From: Allantophomopsis cytisporea
Lineage: Eukaryota > Ascomycota > Leotiomycetes > Phacidiales > Phacidiaceae
DNA length: 64,000 nucleotides
Assembly: GCA_024752435.1 (NCBI GenBank)
Contig: CP103021.1
Coordinates: 1,426,001-1,490,000 of the forward strand
Reading direction: 5' to 3'
The translations under genes were made by a program, and so were the position numbers. Shown one piece after another: positions 21,911-32,769 of this stretch. The stretch's first letter is position 1; every line of letters begins with the position of its first letter. Under the pieces are notes generated by a model. It had not been told where the DNA came from, did not search any database, and worked only from the letters and a program-made list of their open reading frames with translations.

Positions 21911-23902
21911 TCAGCTCTCCAGCATTTCGACATCAGCCACTCCAGCGCCAAAGTCCATGATCAGGATCTTCGGTATCTGCCCTGTACTGATGATCCTGCG
22001 GTAATCGCTCTTCGCCCCTAATACCCAGGAGGCATGCCACTTCGGAAAGTCAAGAAGCAGTCTTCCGCTCTCCATGTCAAACACCTTAATGTCCTGATCG
22101 TAAGAAGCGGAGACGAGACGGCCAGACACGGAGTCAACGTGGAGGGAGCGAACGAGGTTCTCGTGGGCCTTGATTTGGCGTACACAATCGCCCGTCATGG
22201 CGTCCCAGATGCGGATTACCATGTCGTTGCCAGCGGAGGCGATGTAGCGAGCGTCATCTGAGAATTGGGAGCAGGCGAGGCCCTTTGTGTGGCCCACGAA
22301 CTCGCGGATGGCGCGGCCGGTGTCGATGTTCCACAGCTTGACTTTGAAATCACCGGAGCAGGAGACGATGCTGTTGCCACGCATTTGTACTGCGTTTACT
22401 GGGCCCGAGTGTCCGGATAGCTGCTTGAGCATGACACCGGTTGCGCGATCCCATACACAGATAGTTACGTCTTTGGAGCAAGTAACGATGTATTTCTTGT
22501 CAAAGGCAAGGTCCAGTACTGCGGCAGTGTGATGTCGAAGACGGCGGACTGGGTTATAGTCATCGGCAATGGAATGAACGATGCAGGTTGAATCTGAGGA
22601 GCCGGTGACGAGAATTTCATCATCAAACTGTAGGCACAGAACGGAGGCCGCGTGGCATATAGGGAAGGAGGTTGTACGTGGTACAGATACTGCTGACCTC
22701 TTGCCGTCAGGGGTCATGGCATAGTGGCTTGCTCGGCCGTCTTCGGTGAATAGTGTTGACTCTCTGGCAAGGACATCTGATGGACCGATTACCCTTTCAC
22801 ACTCGTATGTGCGAACATTCCAGATGCGAATGGTTTTATCACGAGAACCAGTGATGATCTTGTTCCTGAGGTGTTGTTAGTAGACGCTCGTTTTCTGGAA
22901 GATACGCGGATATTCTTACTCGTCAAACTGGACGCAGTATATGCTGTCCTGATGACCATTCAAGTATACGGCCCTAGAGGTGCCCTCGGCCCAGTTTTTC
23001 TCCAGTTGTCGTCGTACCTTGTAGATCTTCTTCCAATCCTTCTCCGCACGTACAGCTGGTACACCCAATCCGCTTCCCGGGGCAACATCTCTTCCCATTG
23101 CATAGGTCTTTGACTTTTCGCGACAGAATACATCCCGCCAGACAATGGAATCTCGAGCAGAATGGATCCAGTGCTTCGCAACAAGTTCAACGGACATGAG
23201 GCTGGGTAGATCAAGGTGAGAGAAGACCTGAGAGACGAGCTCGGGCGGAAGGAGCTTGACAAAGTCGACCCTGCTGATTGAGTCGTCCGGAGCTTGATAA
23301 GGAGCAAGTGTTGTCGGATCAAAAGAAATATGTACACCGCTCTCTCGATCAACTTGACGATCCTCCGTCTGTAAGAATCGTGTACGTCCATAAAATTCGT
23401 TTTGTGCTGCAGCAGTTGCTCTGGCAGCCGCTCCGCCATGTCCTCTAGGAATGACCGGAGGTTCCTTGCCATTGCCGGGAATTGGTTTTGTGACCGCCGA
23501 TTCGATGGACTCCGTTTCAGAATATTCATCGATACTGATGGTGGACAACCTCTTGTTGAGACTGAGACTGAAGCTGGCTGCTTGTCTTAATTTGTGCCAT
23601 GCGTTCTGGTGATTGGTGGCTGGTGACGTAGCCTCCTCCAAGGGCTCGACTGCATTCGAGGAATGCCGGCGACCGCGACCGATGGACTTTGCCTTGAAGG
23701 AAGCCCTCCGCAGTAATCCTCTAACACCGTTGTTCGGGGTGTTCGCTGTGTTTAGGCTTGTGGAGTGCGAAGATGATGATCCGGTTGAGGGGTCGATTGT
23801 CCCTTTGTTGCCAATAACATCTTCCTCCATAGGTGTATCGGTTGGGTTGAATGATGGAAACGAGTGTTGACGACGACGACGACCTTGAAGAGAAGGGTCC
23901 AT
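21911..23902 (-). CDS. F-box and WD40-repeat protein (SCF substrate adaptor)
   Basis: Two exons (23902-22920 and 22865-21911, intron 54 bp with a CTAAC branch site) give 645 residues. The start is the ATG at 23902 in an ACCACCATGG context; an upstream GTG is ignored. After a basic, Ser-rich N-terminal third, an F-box (~216-262, KLLPPELVSQVFSHLDLPSL) precedes seven WD40 blades (~315-640: GHQDSIYCVQF, then NVRTYECE ... , GHSGPVNAVQ, GHTKGLACSQF, AHENLVRSLH). F-box/WD40 proteins present phosphorylated substrates to the SCF ubiquitin ligase. Layout resembles the Neurospora FWD-1/beta-TrCP type more than Cdc4 or Met30, but this is a resemblance, not proof. Confidence 0.82.
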
Positions 23903-24104
23903 GGTGGTATTAGTGACTGACTGTTGTCGCACAGAATGGACGTGTAGATAATCCCTGACCGAGTAGCGGTGGTTGTTGATAGGCGCGTGCCGGTGGGTAT
24001 GAAAGTTGGTTTAACGGGTGGATTATCCCACGTAAACAAGTGAATACTGGGTCAGTTTGAAAGGAACGGATATCATCAACGAATGAAGGGGAAGTCGACG
24101 ATGG

Positions 24105-24195
24105 GGAAGAAGATGAAGATGAAGATGAAGAAGATGAAGAAGAAGAAGAAGAAGAAGACGGAGATGTAGATGGATGTAGATGGATGTAGATGATG
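24105..24195. repeat. GAA/GAT trinucleotide tract with adjacent GATGTAGATG repeats
   Basis: A near-perfect run of GAAGAT and GAAGAAGAA codon-like triplets is followed by three GATGTAGATG-type copies. It lies about 200 bp upstream of the F-box/WD40 start codon, on the leader side. Confidence 0.85.
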
Positions 24196-24869
24196 GATGA
24201 GATGATGAGTACAAGGGTAGAGAGTCTTGAAGAGTATGAATAAGATTATTATGTCTATGGAAATGGAAAAGCAAGAAAGATGAAAAAGTTGCTTTTTGGT
24301 CGGTCTGTACTTTGGCACAGGTTGGATTAGTTCACCCCATACGCACGTGTGAAACCCCGGGCTTTGGGTTGTAGGGAATAGTGCCAAATCCGGGGTAAAT
24401 TACTCGCAATAATTGATGAAAGGTGAGTGGATGGATGGTCATGGAAATACTCTACTGTGGCGATACCAACCAAGCTAGACCAAGGTATTTAAATCGAGTA
24501 AAGATATTCTACCGTACTTAAGGTGCTTAGCATCGAATAAACATGACTGGCTAGGATAAAGTTCAGGATAAAAGAGAGTTTCGAATTTTCTATTTTATTT
24601 TTGCTTTTCCCCTTCCCGTCTCGAATACGAAAAGACATTGATGCACTTTATAATTATGATTATGATTATGAATAATCTGTAAGTCCGTTTGCCCTGACTC
24701 TCGCGATCGATATATACTCTCGATCATTGTAATTGTGATACTAGTGATATTAACTTCCAGTCGACTCTGTAAGTATATCATACGTACAACTATCTTCAAG
24801 AGTAAAGAGGACTTCGAGATTCTGTATGTATGCTTAATCTTCGGCAGCAGCAATAATAAGCAGATTATG

Positions 24870-24915
24870 TGAGTGAGAATGAGGATGAGGATGAGAATGA
24901 GAATGAGCGTGAGAG
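24870..24915. repeat. GAATGA/GGATGA hexamer tract
   Basis: Seven or more degenerate hexamer units (GAATGA, GGATGA, GCGTGA) stand in tandem in the divergent intergenic region. Confidence 0.8.
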
Positions 24916-25150
24916 CGAAAATATTACATCATCATGAACATCCAATGTTAGAGGATGACTATGGTCGATTCAATAGTAGACGGATGTGATAATGCATATA
25001 CGAACACGCCCATATCGATATATCCCATGAATATGTAAATAAAATACATATTTAGTACGTAGTCAAGAACTCCGAGCAACCCTATCGATTCCACAACCTC
25101 CATACCTCGTACTCCGCAGTACTCCCGCCCGAGCATGAACCTTTTCCTTT

Positions 25151-25182
25151 TCCTCTGCCTCTGCCTCTGCCTCTGCCTCCTC
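25151..25182. repeat. CTCTGC hexamer tract
   Basis: Tandem CTCTGC units in a longer pyrimidine-rich stretch upstream of the DUF7704-like gene. Confidence 0.8.
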
Positions 25183-25629
25183 TCTTTCACCCTTTCGCCC
25201 TTTCACTCTTCCACCTCACCGGCTTGAGCTGACAGTTGAAATGACTCGATCTATATGCGTTGTACATTAGAAATAGAAATGGAAGATTCGTCATTTTCAC
25301 TTCATTGGATATTCAAGAATACTAGTACAGTAGACCATATTCAATGTTGATTCGCACATACTCTACAAACACACGTCACATTTACAGTTCCACCCCAGAA
25401 CAACCGAAGAATACCCCGCCAAACCTTCCACGTACGGAATATGTATCAACAAAAAAAGAAAAAAGAAAAACTGCACGTACAGTGAATAGTTCATTCAACT
25501 CGTCAAACAGTCAATCCATCCAATTGATTCGACCAATTGACATCAATTGTCACCATCAATCAATTTAACCTCCTCCCAGCTCGATCTGAATCGACAGTCG
25601 CAAGTCCACCACCCATCATCAAAAGGAAA

Positions 25630-26190
25630 ATGGCACAACGCTCCGCAGAAGAAGTAGCAGCCGTAGCAGCAGCGGCATCCGCACCACTCAGCCCCCTCCC
25701 CGCACCGTCCAAAAAGCAAACCTCGACATTCACCCTCCCACGCACCTACACGACCTTCTTCCTGCTCATCGAGCCGCTCTCCGCAATAGTAGGCGCCTGC
25801 TGCGCCTTCTACACGCCAGCAACCTACCTCTCCCTCACCCACGGCCCATCCACCCCCACCGAGCTCCCCCTCTCCACGGCCATCACCCTCACGCAGCTCG
25901 CCAATCTGTACCTGCTCTTCGCGCTCAATGAAGCGCTCGTGCTGCGTAGCACGTCCGACCTGCGTGTGTGGAGTGCCTTGCTGTTTGGGCTGTTGATTGC
26001 GGATTTCGGGCATCTGTATAGTGTGGCGGGCTTAGGCTGGGGGGTTTATTGGAGGGTTTGGGAGTGGAATGCTATGATGTGGGGAAACGTGGGCTTCGTA
26101 TATGTTGGAGCGGCGATGAGGGTTTGCTTTTTGAGTGGGGTTGGGATGGGGAGGGGGAAGGCTGTTAAGAGTGTGGGAAAGGAGTTGTAA
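25630..26190 (+). CDS. Small multi-pass membrane protein, DUF7704-like
   Basis: Single exon of 186 residues from ATG 25630. The open frame extends upstream only through a TTG. After an Ala/Pro-rich N-terminus, the block FFLLIEPLSAIVGACCAFYTPATYL starts a series of about four hydrophobic segments (residues ~42-60, ~85-105, ~118-135, ~148-165). The IEP-S-A-x-x-G-A-x-x-A-F-x-x-P-x-x-Y-L pattern matches the fungal family annotated DUF7704. Its function is unknown; integral membrane location is inferred from hydropathy. Third-position base use is strongly G/C-biased in the first half. Confidence 0.72.
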   Translation: MAQRSAEEVAAVAAAASAPLSPLPAPSKKQTSTFTLPRTYTTFFLLIEPLSAIVGACCAFYTPATYLSLTHGPSTPTELPLSTAITLTQLANLYLLFALNEALVLRSTSDLRVWSALLFGLLIADFGHLYSVAGLGWGVYWRVWEWNAMMWGNVGFVYVGAAMRVCFLSGVGMGRGKAVKSVGKEL

Positions 26191-27638
26191 TATGTTCAAG
26201 ACATATCGAGGTCGATGTTTGATAAGAGAAGATGATCATGCTGTGTGAGTTAGCAATCGGTAAGCCCGCCGATGAAATAGAGCGTAGAAGGAAGGACTCG
26301 AGAGAGGAATTTACGGCTGCTGGACTTCTATCGAGTATGGAGTTATTCGGCTTCCAGGACTATGCACAGCACATCCCGGCCCAATATAAGGCCTCTCAAA
26401 TTATGGATGAATATCAAGTACGCCGAAGGCACACAAACAGTTTTCACTGTTGTGCCAAACCAGGGAAGAAGGATATAAAAGACTACAACTCATCTACCCA
26501 AGCACTAGAGACCTTATCATATCCTTTCGACATAAACCGATACTAACGTTATTTGATATAACTTCGTAACTGCCTTCGTGAGGTTCTCTACCGAGACAGA
26601 GACTTCTCCAAATATAGCTTTGTATCCACCATCGACAGTTTAACTGTAACATACTCAACGTCTTCTTCATGCCCCTGAGATGCCCCGGGCCAACTAGACA
26701 TCTGTCTAAGCTATTAGGATAGCTAGTTTCTCGAAGATTGCTTGTTCTCCTTAGATGTTTATCTGTAGCTCTTAGGCCGGATGTGACTTGATACAGCGCA
26801 CTGTATCTTGTTACAAAATAGATGGACCTTGAGTGTTGGGATGTATCCACTAACAGCAAACTATATTGGCACCCTATCTCTTGATATCATTGATTTGTGT
26901 CAACTCCTGCAAACCCACTACTGAACTCGGATATGACACTGAAATATAAATAATTATAGATCTCGAGACTTGGTCAGCAGAGGACTGGACATTTACGTCC
27001 GTTGTTGAGCATCGAATTAGAAGTTGAGTTACTGGTAGCAGACAATAATCTAGGAATTCACAAAAATGAATAAAAAGGAAACGAATTTTATTTGGCCTTC
27101 CGAAGTTCCAAGAGTAAGTCGACGGATGCAGTTCTACCATTGGGGAAGTAGGTAGGTAGAGTAAGGTATTCTAAGCAATTGTCAGAGGTGTTTGGTTGAA
27201 TGGCGCTTCCCAAAACTTACCACAGTCCAGATTATAGACTCGGCGAATTAGTTGAAGCCTTGTAGGTAGATGTTAGAGTATGAAGCTGTTGTGAATCAGT
27301 CCAATCATGAGCTGAGCGTTATAACAGCGAGAAAAAGTAAGTAAGCAAGATGGACTTTGTAGAGCTGCTCCAACATCATTCGCAGTCATAAACTCAAGCG
27401 TCATTAGTGAGAAAGTTCGAGCCTGTCGTCGATCCCTTAATATCGAGGCCCAAACATCCTTGTTGCTTCGATCCTCAGGTGCCAAGGCAGCATATCTCAC
27501 ACTAGAGTGCCCTACGCTTAGCGATTGGCGCAGACCGCCCACACAAGATAGACCCGCGAAATTTCGCATTACTTGCATCTTGAATTCGAACTTCGAACTT
27601 CGACCTCATCCCGACAATCGACAATCCACGCCGACAAG
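26191..27638. other. Intergenic region, one weak frame
   Basis: Between the DUF7704-like gene and RPS7. The only protein-like frame is 26232-26546, listed separately. The rest contains short AT-rich tracts and, from ~27500, the probable promoter and leader of RPS7. Confidence 0.5.
26232..26546 (+). pseudogene. Possible PARP catalytic-domain fragment
   Basis: An ATG-initiated frame of 104 codons begins 41 bp after the stop of the preceding gene. Its start, MIMLCELAIGKPADE, resembles the LLLCEVALG motif of poly(ADP-ribose) polymerase catalytic domains, and QIMDEYQV some 50 residues later loosely recalls the NEYxVYD closing motif. A donor-like GTACGC follows DEYQ at ~26418. No upstream PARP exon or domain is present. 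It may be a decayed fragment, or chance resemblance in the 3' UTR of the neighbour. Confidence 0.25.
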
Positions 27639-28560
27639 ATGTCTTCCATCAACAAGATCGCGGCTAACAGCCCAAGCAGAGCCAGCCCATCTGAGCTCGA
27701 GACCTCCGTCGCCAGCGCCCTGTAAGAATTGTCGCCATTTCCCTATTCAATTGCCTCGAAATTCTGACAGTTGGAAAATAGTTACGACCTTGAGTCCTCC
27801 ACCCAGGACCTTAAGGCTGCGCTCCGCCCTCTTCAGTTCGTTTCCGCCAGAGAGGTAAGATAGAACCATTCGAAAGCGAAAGAGATGGATTCGGCAGTCT
27901 GAAAGACGTATATACCGGCAATGGCAATACATATATATTTGGTTGTCAGCGCTATGGATATCGGACGGGCTGCGGACCATGATTTTTCATGGAGCTCGCA
28001 TGCTGACTGAGATCCTTAACAGATCGAAGTTGGCCACGGCAAGAAGGCTATTGTCATCTTTGTCCCCGTCCCATCCCTTGCAGGCTTCCACAAGGTCCAG
28101 CAGCGGTAAGAACCCCATTCAATTCCTCCTTGACGTAGAGCGAAAAGCCTACTTGGAGAAGCACCCGAAACGATACTGATATGTTGACCATAGCCTTACC
28201 CGCGAGCTCGAGAAGAAGTTCTCTGACCGTCACGTCATCTTCCTTGCCTCCCGCCGCATTCTCCCACGCCCAAAGCGTTCCAACCGCTCCCGCACCACCC
28301 AGACCCAGAAGCGCCCACGTTCCCGAACTCTCACCGCCGTTCACGACGCTATCCTCTCCGACCTCGTCTTCCCAGTCGAGATCGTTGGCAAGCGCATCCG
28401 CACCAAGGAAGACTCTTCCAAGGTCCTCAAGGTCGTTCTTGACGAGAAGGAGCGTGGAGGTGTTGACTACAGACTCGACACCTACTCCGAGGTCTACCGC
28501 AGACTCACAGGCCGTGGTGTCGTTTTCGAGTTCCCACAATCCGGTGCCGCTGAGTACTAA
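27639..28560 (+). CDS. RPS7: 40S ribosomal protein eS7
   Basis: Four exons (27639-27721, 27782-27854, 28023-28105, 28194-28560) join in frame to 201 residues, the normal length. Recognised family blocks are [73 protein letters not shown] and GRGVVFEFP near the end. The N-terminal Ser-rich start is typical of filamentous fungi. It is a structural component of the small ribosomal subunit. Introns of 60, 168 and 88 bp in the 5' half fit the intron-rich 5' ends of fungal ribosomal protein genes. The 168-bp second intron was checked by eye for a C/D snoRNA and none was convincing. Confidence 0.95.
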
Positions 28561-28858
28561 ATGTACCATGCTTTTGTCTTGTTGATGGGATAGGAATGGG
28601 TGGAAAATGAAGTTCTCTTCTGGTCGTCCGGATTGGCGTACCAGGGGTTACTAGATAGGCTTGCATGAATCAAAAGCTTGCCAATCATATTTGAATTTAT
28701 TGATACCACTAAAGACGTATCCCAGTGCGTTTTGAGTGAATCCATTATGCTGTAAATGCGTGCTTAAAAATGCAACCCCCCCAAGACTATACAAGCAACA
28801 GTGAAATCTTAAGACTTATCAAGACTCAAATGGGTATATTGCAACAATCTAATCTCTT

Positions 28859-30630
28859 TCAAAAGGGTACAATCCTTCCACACCCAAGTACACACCAATA
28901 AGCCAATTCCTTCTTCTCCCTACCCTCCTCTCCCTCCTCCTGCCCCTCCCACTCAACTCTCACGAACAATGGAATCTCGAGAATATCCTCATCTTCCTCG
29001 AAGTCTGTCTCAATCTGCTTCGGCACAACCTCCACAACTACACTTACCCAATTCCTCCCTTTCTCCCAGATCTTGCCCGCCTCGCCCATCAGCTGCCCTT
29101 CCACGGTACCGCTCCGCATACGCCGCTGCTCTATCGGACTGTTCGGGTTCTTGCTCAGCGCCTCATCCCACACATCCGTGTTGGCACCAACTTCGAACTG
29201 CGGGCAGAGCACCGTGACCTTGCTGCCCCCCTTTCCCCCATCCCCATACTCGCCGCCGGGCGTATAAGCCGGCGTCGCCAACGTGACCTTGATCGGCTCG
29301 AACAGTGGGTTCTTAAGCGTAAGCACGAACTGCGTCGTGCGGCCGCTCACGAATGTCAGCTTCGCCATCTGGCTTGGCAACGGTGTCACCAGCGTGCCGA
29401 GAGAGGTCGTTACTGGCGGCGCAAGCTCCTTGATTAGTAGCGTGGGGATGTAGTTGGACGCGATCAGCCGGATGCGGAAGCGCGTGTTCGACACTTTGCT
29501 CTCGGGCTTACTGAGAATGTGCCTGCAGGTGCGGCAGCGCTTGGAGCGCTTCGTACGCAGGAGATGGGCCTGCGGACGCATTTGTGATGTGAGTTGTGGC
29601 TGTAATGATAAACGTTGGGTGCGGGATGTCGTGCCGTCCCATGCGGCGGAGGAGAGCTTGTTTGGCGCGTCTTCATCATCGCTTTCGGACAGAAGCTTGA
29701 GGCCTTCTGCGGGAGACTCTGCTTCGCGCATTGGTGTTGTCTTGGACTTTGCTTTCTTGTCACTGAAACTGCCCCCCGTGTAAAGACCCATGATCCGTGA
29801 GAGAGCTGTTGGTGATCCGTAGCCGTAGTCCCCTGAGAAACTGAGCGAGCTTGCTGGTACGGTGTCTACTTGCTGGGACTGGTAGAAGGTACGTAGGTTG
29901 TGGAAGTGAGTCTCTGCATCCAACTCTTCATCCAGGGCCTCTGGCTTTGGCGTGTTGGGCTCGGAGGTGGTGTCTGTTGTAGTGATGCTCAAGGAGGTGG
30001 ATGTTATTCTGCGCTCAGCACTTTGCATCCGTCGTTCCCGAGGGGGTATGTATGGTTCACCGCCATTCTTGATCTTTGCTAGTTGTGCGTAAATTCCATT
30101 TGGCTTCTCGAACTGTATACCGATCTCCTTCGAGCTCCAGTTACAGTATGAGCAACCTAGTACCCATGGGCCTTGGTGGACGGCTTGTTCAGCGCCTAGC
30201 ATTGCAGCAGGAGCCGGTGTTTCGAGACTATTGACCGAGAGAGGAGAAGTGCAGCAAGGGCATTGGAAACAGCTTCTAGTACACCTTCAAGGAGTCAGCA
30301 AAGGCGTCTAATACACTAGAGGAGAGCTCACCTGTTACCCTCTGACTTCACAGTACTGCTAGGCACTTCAAACAGGCAATTTGGACAGTACCAAGTCACT
30401 ATCTCATCTAAAACGCATCGTGGACAGCGAATCTGATCACAGTCTTCGCAGTAGAGCAGATGCTCGAGGGGATATAGAGAATAATTGGATCTCGGTGCTC
30501 TAGGGTCGAATGTGCGTTCGTCTTCATCTTCGCCGTGCTTTGTGGTTGATTCGTCACCTACCCGACGTGTTGACACGGAATTGTCGGTACAGGGGCATTG
30601 AAAACATGTGTATGGCAGTGTCAATGCCAT
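28859..30630 (-). CDS. Dynactin subunit p62 (DCTN4 / Neurospora ro-2 type)
   Basis: Two exons (30630-30332 and 30275-28859, intron 56 bp) encode 571 residues, starting at ATG 30630. The N-terminal zinc-binding region has the paired-cysteine pattern of dynactin p62: CFQCPC, CEDCDQIRCPRC, YCPNCLFEVPS. After the splice come SCFQCPCC and LGCSYCNWSSKEIGI. A Ser-rich spacer with LRTKRSKRCRTCRHIL is followed by a beta-rich C-terminal region (NPLFEPIKVTLATP). In dynactin, p62 sits at the pointed end of the Arp1 filament and supports dynein cargo binding; in filamentous fungi loss affects nuclear distribution (ropy phenotype). Convergent with RPS7. Confidence 0.9.
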
Positions 30631-32262
30631 TTTTGTGTGTATGTGAAAGAGAGTTAAATTGTTTGGAGAACGGAGCTGTGGTGGTATATTGACGCTTGTC
30701 ACCGCCTTAGGCCTGTCTGTTTTAAGCTCTCCGCCCTTTTACGTCGTCGAGAATGTAGAATTCTGAAAATATTGAAAACAAAGTGATGAATATCTTTATT
30801 TATAGCCTCAGATCTCCTTTGTAAATTCAACAGAGACTCAGAGTCGGAAGCTTGCAAGCTTTTATACATCTGAAAAGTTCTATAATCAAATAACTTTCAA
30901 GACGACGATGTTGTCACCCAAAAATATATATTAAATCCGCACGATCGTAAAAAATACACGGATTTTAGAAGTACGGAAAGCGATATATACTCTATTGCTA
31001 TAGGTATGAGATGGGTTCCTTATATCACTACTGCTCACAACACAGTCAAGACGCAGAATAATATCTAGACAAATCGAGAACTTGAGCAATACAACACAAA
31101 TATCCTCTGACTTTTTGTACAACACCCGCTGTCTCTCAATCCTTGATGAAGAAAATAGTATTTGCAGTCAACAAATGTTAGATGGTGTAGTCCAAGATTA
31201 TTTGATCTACCAAGTTACCGTGGATGCCAAATTCAGTAGGACTCCATTGTGAAACGAGAAGGAGAGAAAAGCTCTTGGAGAACCTAGATATAAAAATGAC
31301 ACTATCTTTGCTCAAGATTTTTACTAAAGAATCGCAAAGATAAATTCCCGTTAAGATCCTCGAAGCATCATCAAGCAGAACTACACGCATTTCGATTTCA
31401 ATCATATCGTCTATAGACACCATTTCTCGCATAACCAAGCACCTTTACTGAGCGCCTTTACCAAAAGATTTTTCGTATAAAGAACTACAGGAAAATGTGG
31501 GAGGGAAAAGAAGAAAATCGATTCGAGTGTAGGAGATTTGGATTTTTAGACATATAGTAGTGAAACTGGAATGAACGTTGAACTGCTGATAGACGTTTCT
31601 CTGCTAAGTGTTTAGAAACTATAGTATAGGAACATAATTGGTAGATGCAGAGAAGAAGGCAAACATCCTCTCAATCAGTAACAAACTAAAAACCAAAAAG
31701 GAAAACAGGTATATGACAGTTGAGAGGTAAATAGCAACATGTATTGAAGTTGATAGATTGGTAGGCTTTAAACTCAGAATATATAAATGAACCAGTCTCA
31801 GAGATTTGGGAGCTATAGATAACTCAGTGGCAAAATAACCGAACAATAAGAAAGAACAGAAGAGCAGTAGACAACTTGACAACACTACCTAGATATCAGG
31901 TAGTACTAGGAAGTCTAGACAGCCTTATTTCTATACTACAACCATTATCTTGTTTTAATATACTACCGTGAAGTGAGCAAGATAAAACGTGCTTCAATGT
32001 TCAATAAGTGAACAAACTACGAGCTCTTGGCTTCAGTTTAATTATTTAGTACTTTATAATACGCATTTCAACGTAAGATCTGCTATTGACCTCACAAGAA
32101 CCAACTCAGATATCCTTACAAACATTATACTTAGTTCAATTATTACTTCATGAAGTGTATGTTCCAAGAGCACGCTTCACGTCCTTAGTCCACTTCGATA
32201 TTTCCGGAAGAAGCGGCATAGTAATCTCCAATATTCATACGTGAAGATCTGACGCCATTACC
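30631..32262. other. AT-rich intergenic region
   Basis: About 1.6 kb upstream of dynactin p62. From ~30750 to ~32150 the DNA is clearly AT-rich with frequent stop codons in all frames and no coding character, in contrast to its neighbours. No terminal repeats were found. Confidence 0.6.
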
Positions 32263-32769
32263 TTGTGTAAAATTCACCGCAAAGCACTTACCCATTGGCG
32301 TTCCTATTCCTCATCGTTACCATCTTACAAGCCCGCTTCGGCATCTACATATATCGACGCTATTTACCCAAGCATCTCGACCCCCACAACCCTTCCAAAT
32401 CGCGCAACATCCAAGACCCCAGAACCTTTCCAGACCCATCCCACACCCCTCCATACCCCACACCGCCTCAAATCGGCCCGTAACCTTCCAAGAACGCACG
32501 ACAGCCGAGAAGAGCAAGCACAGAGCAGAATCTCACCTACCTCGGGACCACCAACCCCCTCCACCTCTCGAAAGAACAAACCCGGACAGCCGTCAATTGT
32601 TATACGCAGAAATAAGACCGTACTGTACCACACCCGCCGATCACATTTCCAATCCAGCATACCAATCAATCTCGCGCGCACTAAACGCGGGACGATCTCA
32701 AGTGCCGCCGAGGCTAGGATAGCTCGGTGGAGCGTAGCGCGTGCGAGGACGAAGGGTTTACGTTCTTAA
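32263..32769 (+). CDS. Doubtful hypothetical frame (Pro/Ser/Arg-rich)
   Basis: A 168-codon frame without any internal ATG; it opens at a TTG. Its C-terminal third (IVIRRNKTVLYHTRRSHFQSS, AEARIARWSVARARTKG) is basic and protein-like. An overlapping frame (32295 onward) begins with a hydrophobic stretch (AFLFLIVTILQARFGIYIY) that could be a membrane anchor. A spliced small gene combining the two is conceivable, but I could not place a start codon and junction. I do not recognise it. Confidence 0.22.
   Translation: MCKIHRKALTHWRSYSSSLPSYKPASASTYIDAIYPSISTPTTLPNRATSKTPEPFQTHPTPLHTPHRLKSARNLPRTHDSREEQAQSRISPTSGPPTPSTSRKNKPGQPSIVIRRNKTVLYHTRRSHFQSSIPINLARTKRGTISSAAEARIARWSVARARTKGLRS

Larger units (their letters stand above)
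23903..25629. other. Divergent intergenic region with simple repeats
   Basis: This 1.7 kb separates the divergently transcribed F-box/WD40 and DUF7704-like genes. It contains a GAAGAT/GAAGAA tract (24105-24160) and GATGTAGATG repeats (~24162-24195) in the probable leader of the F-box gene, a GAATGA-type hexamer tract (24870-24915) and a CTCTGC tract (25151-25182). No gene was recognised. Confidence 0.6.

Noticed and set aside
27855..28022. Possible intronic snoRNA in RPS7 intron 2.
   Set aside because: CTGA boxes occur but no RTGATGA C-box at a fitting distance, and no H/ACA hairpins were evident.
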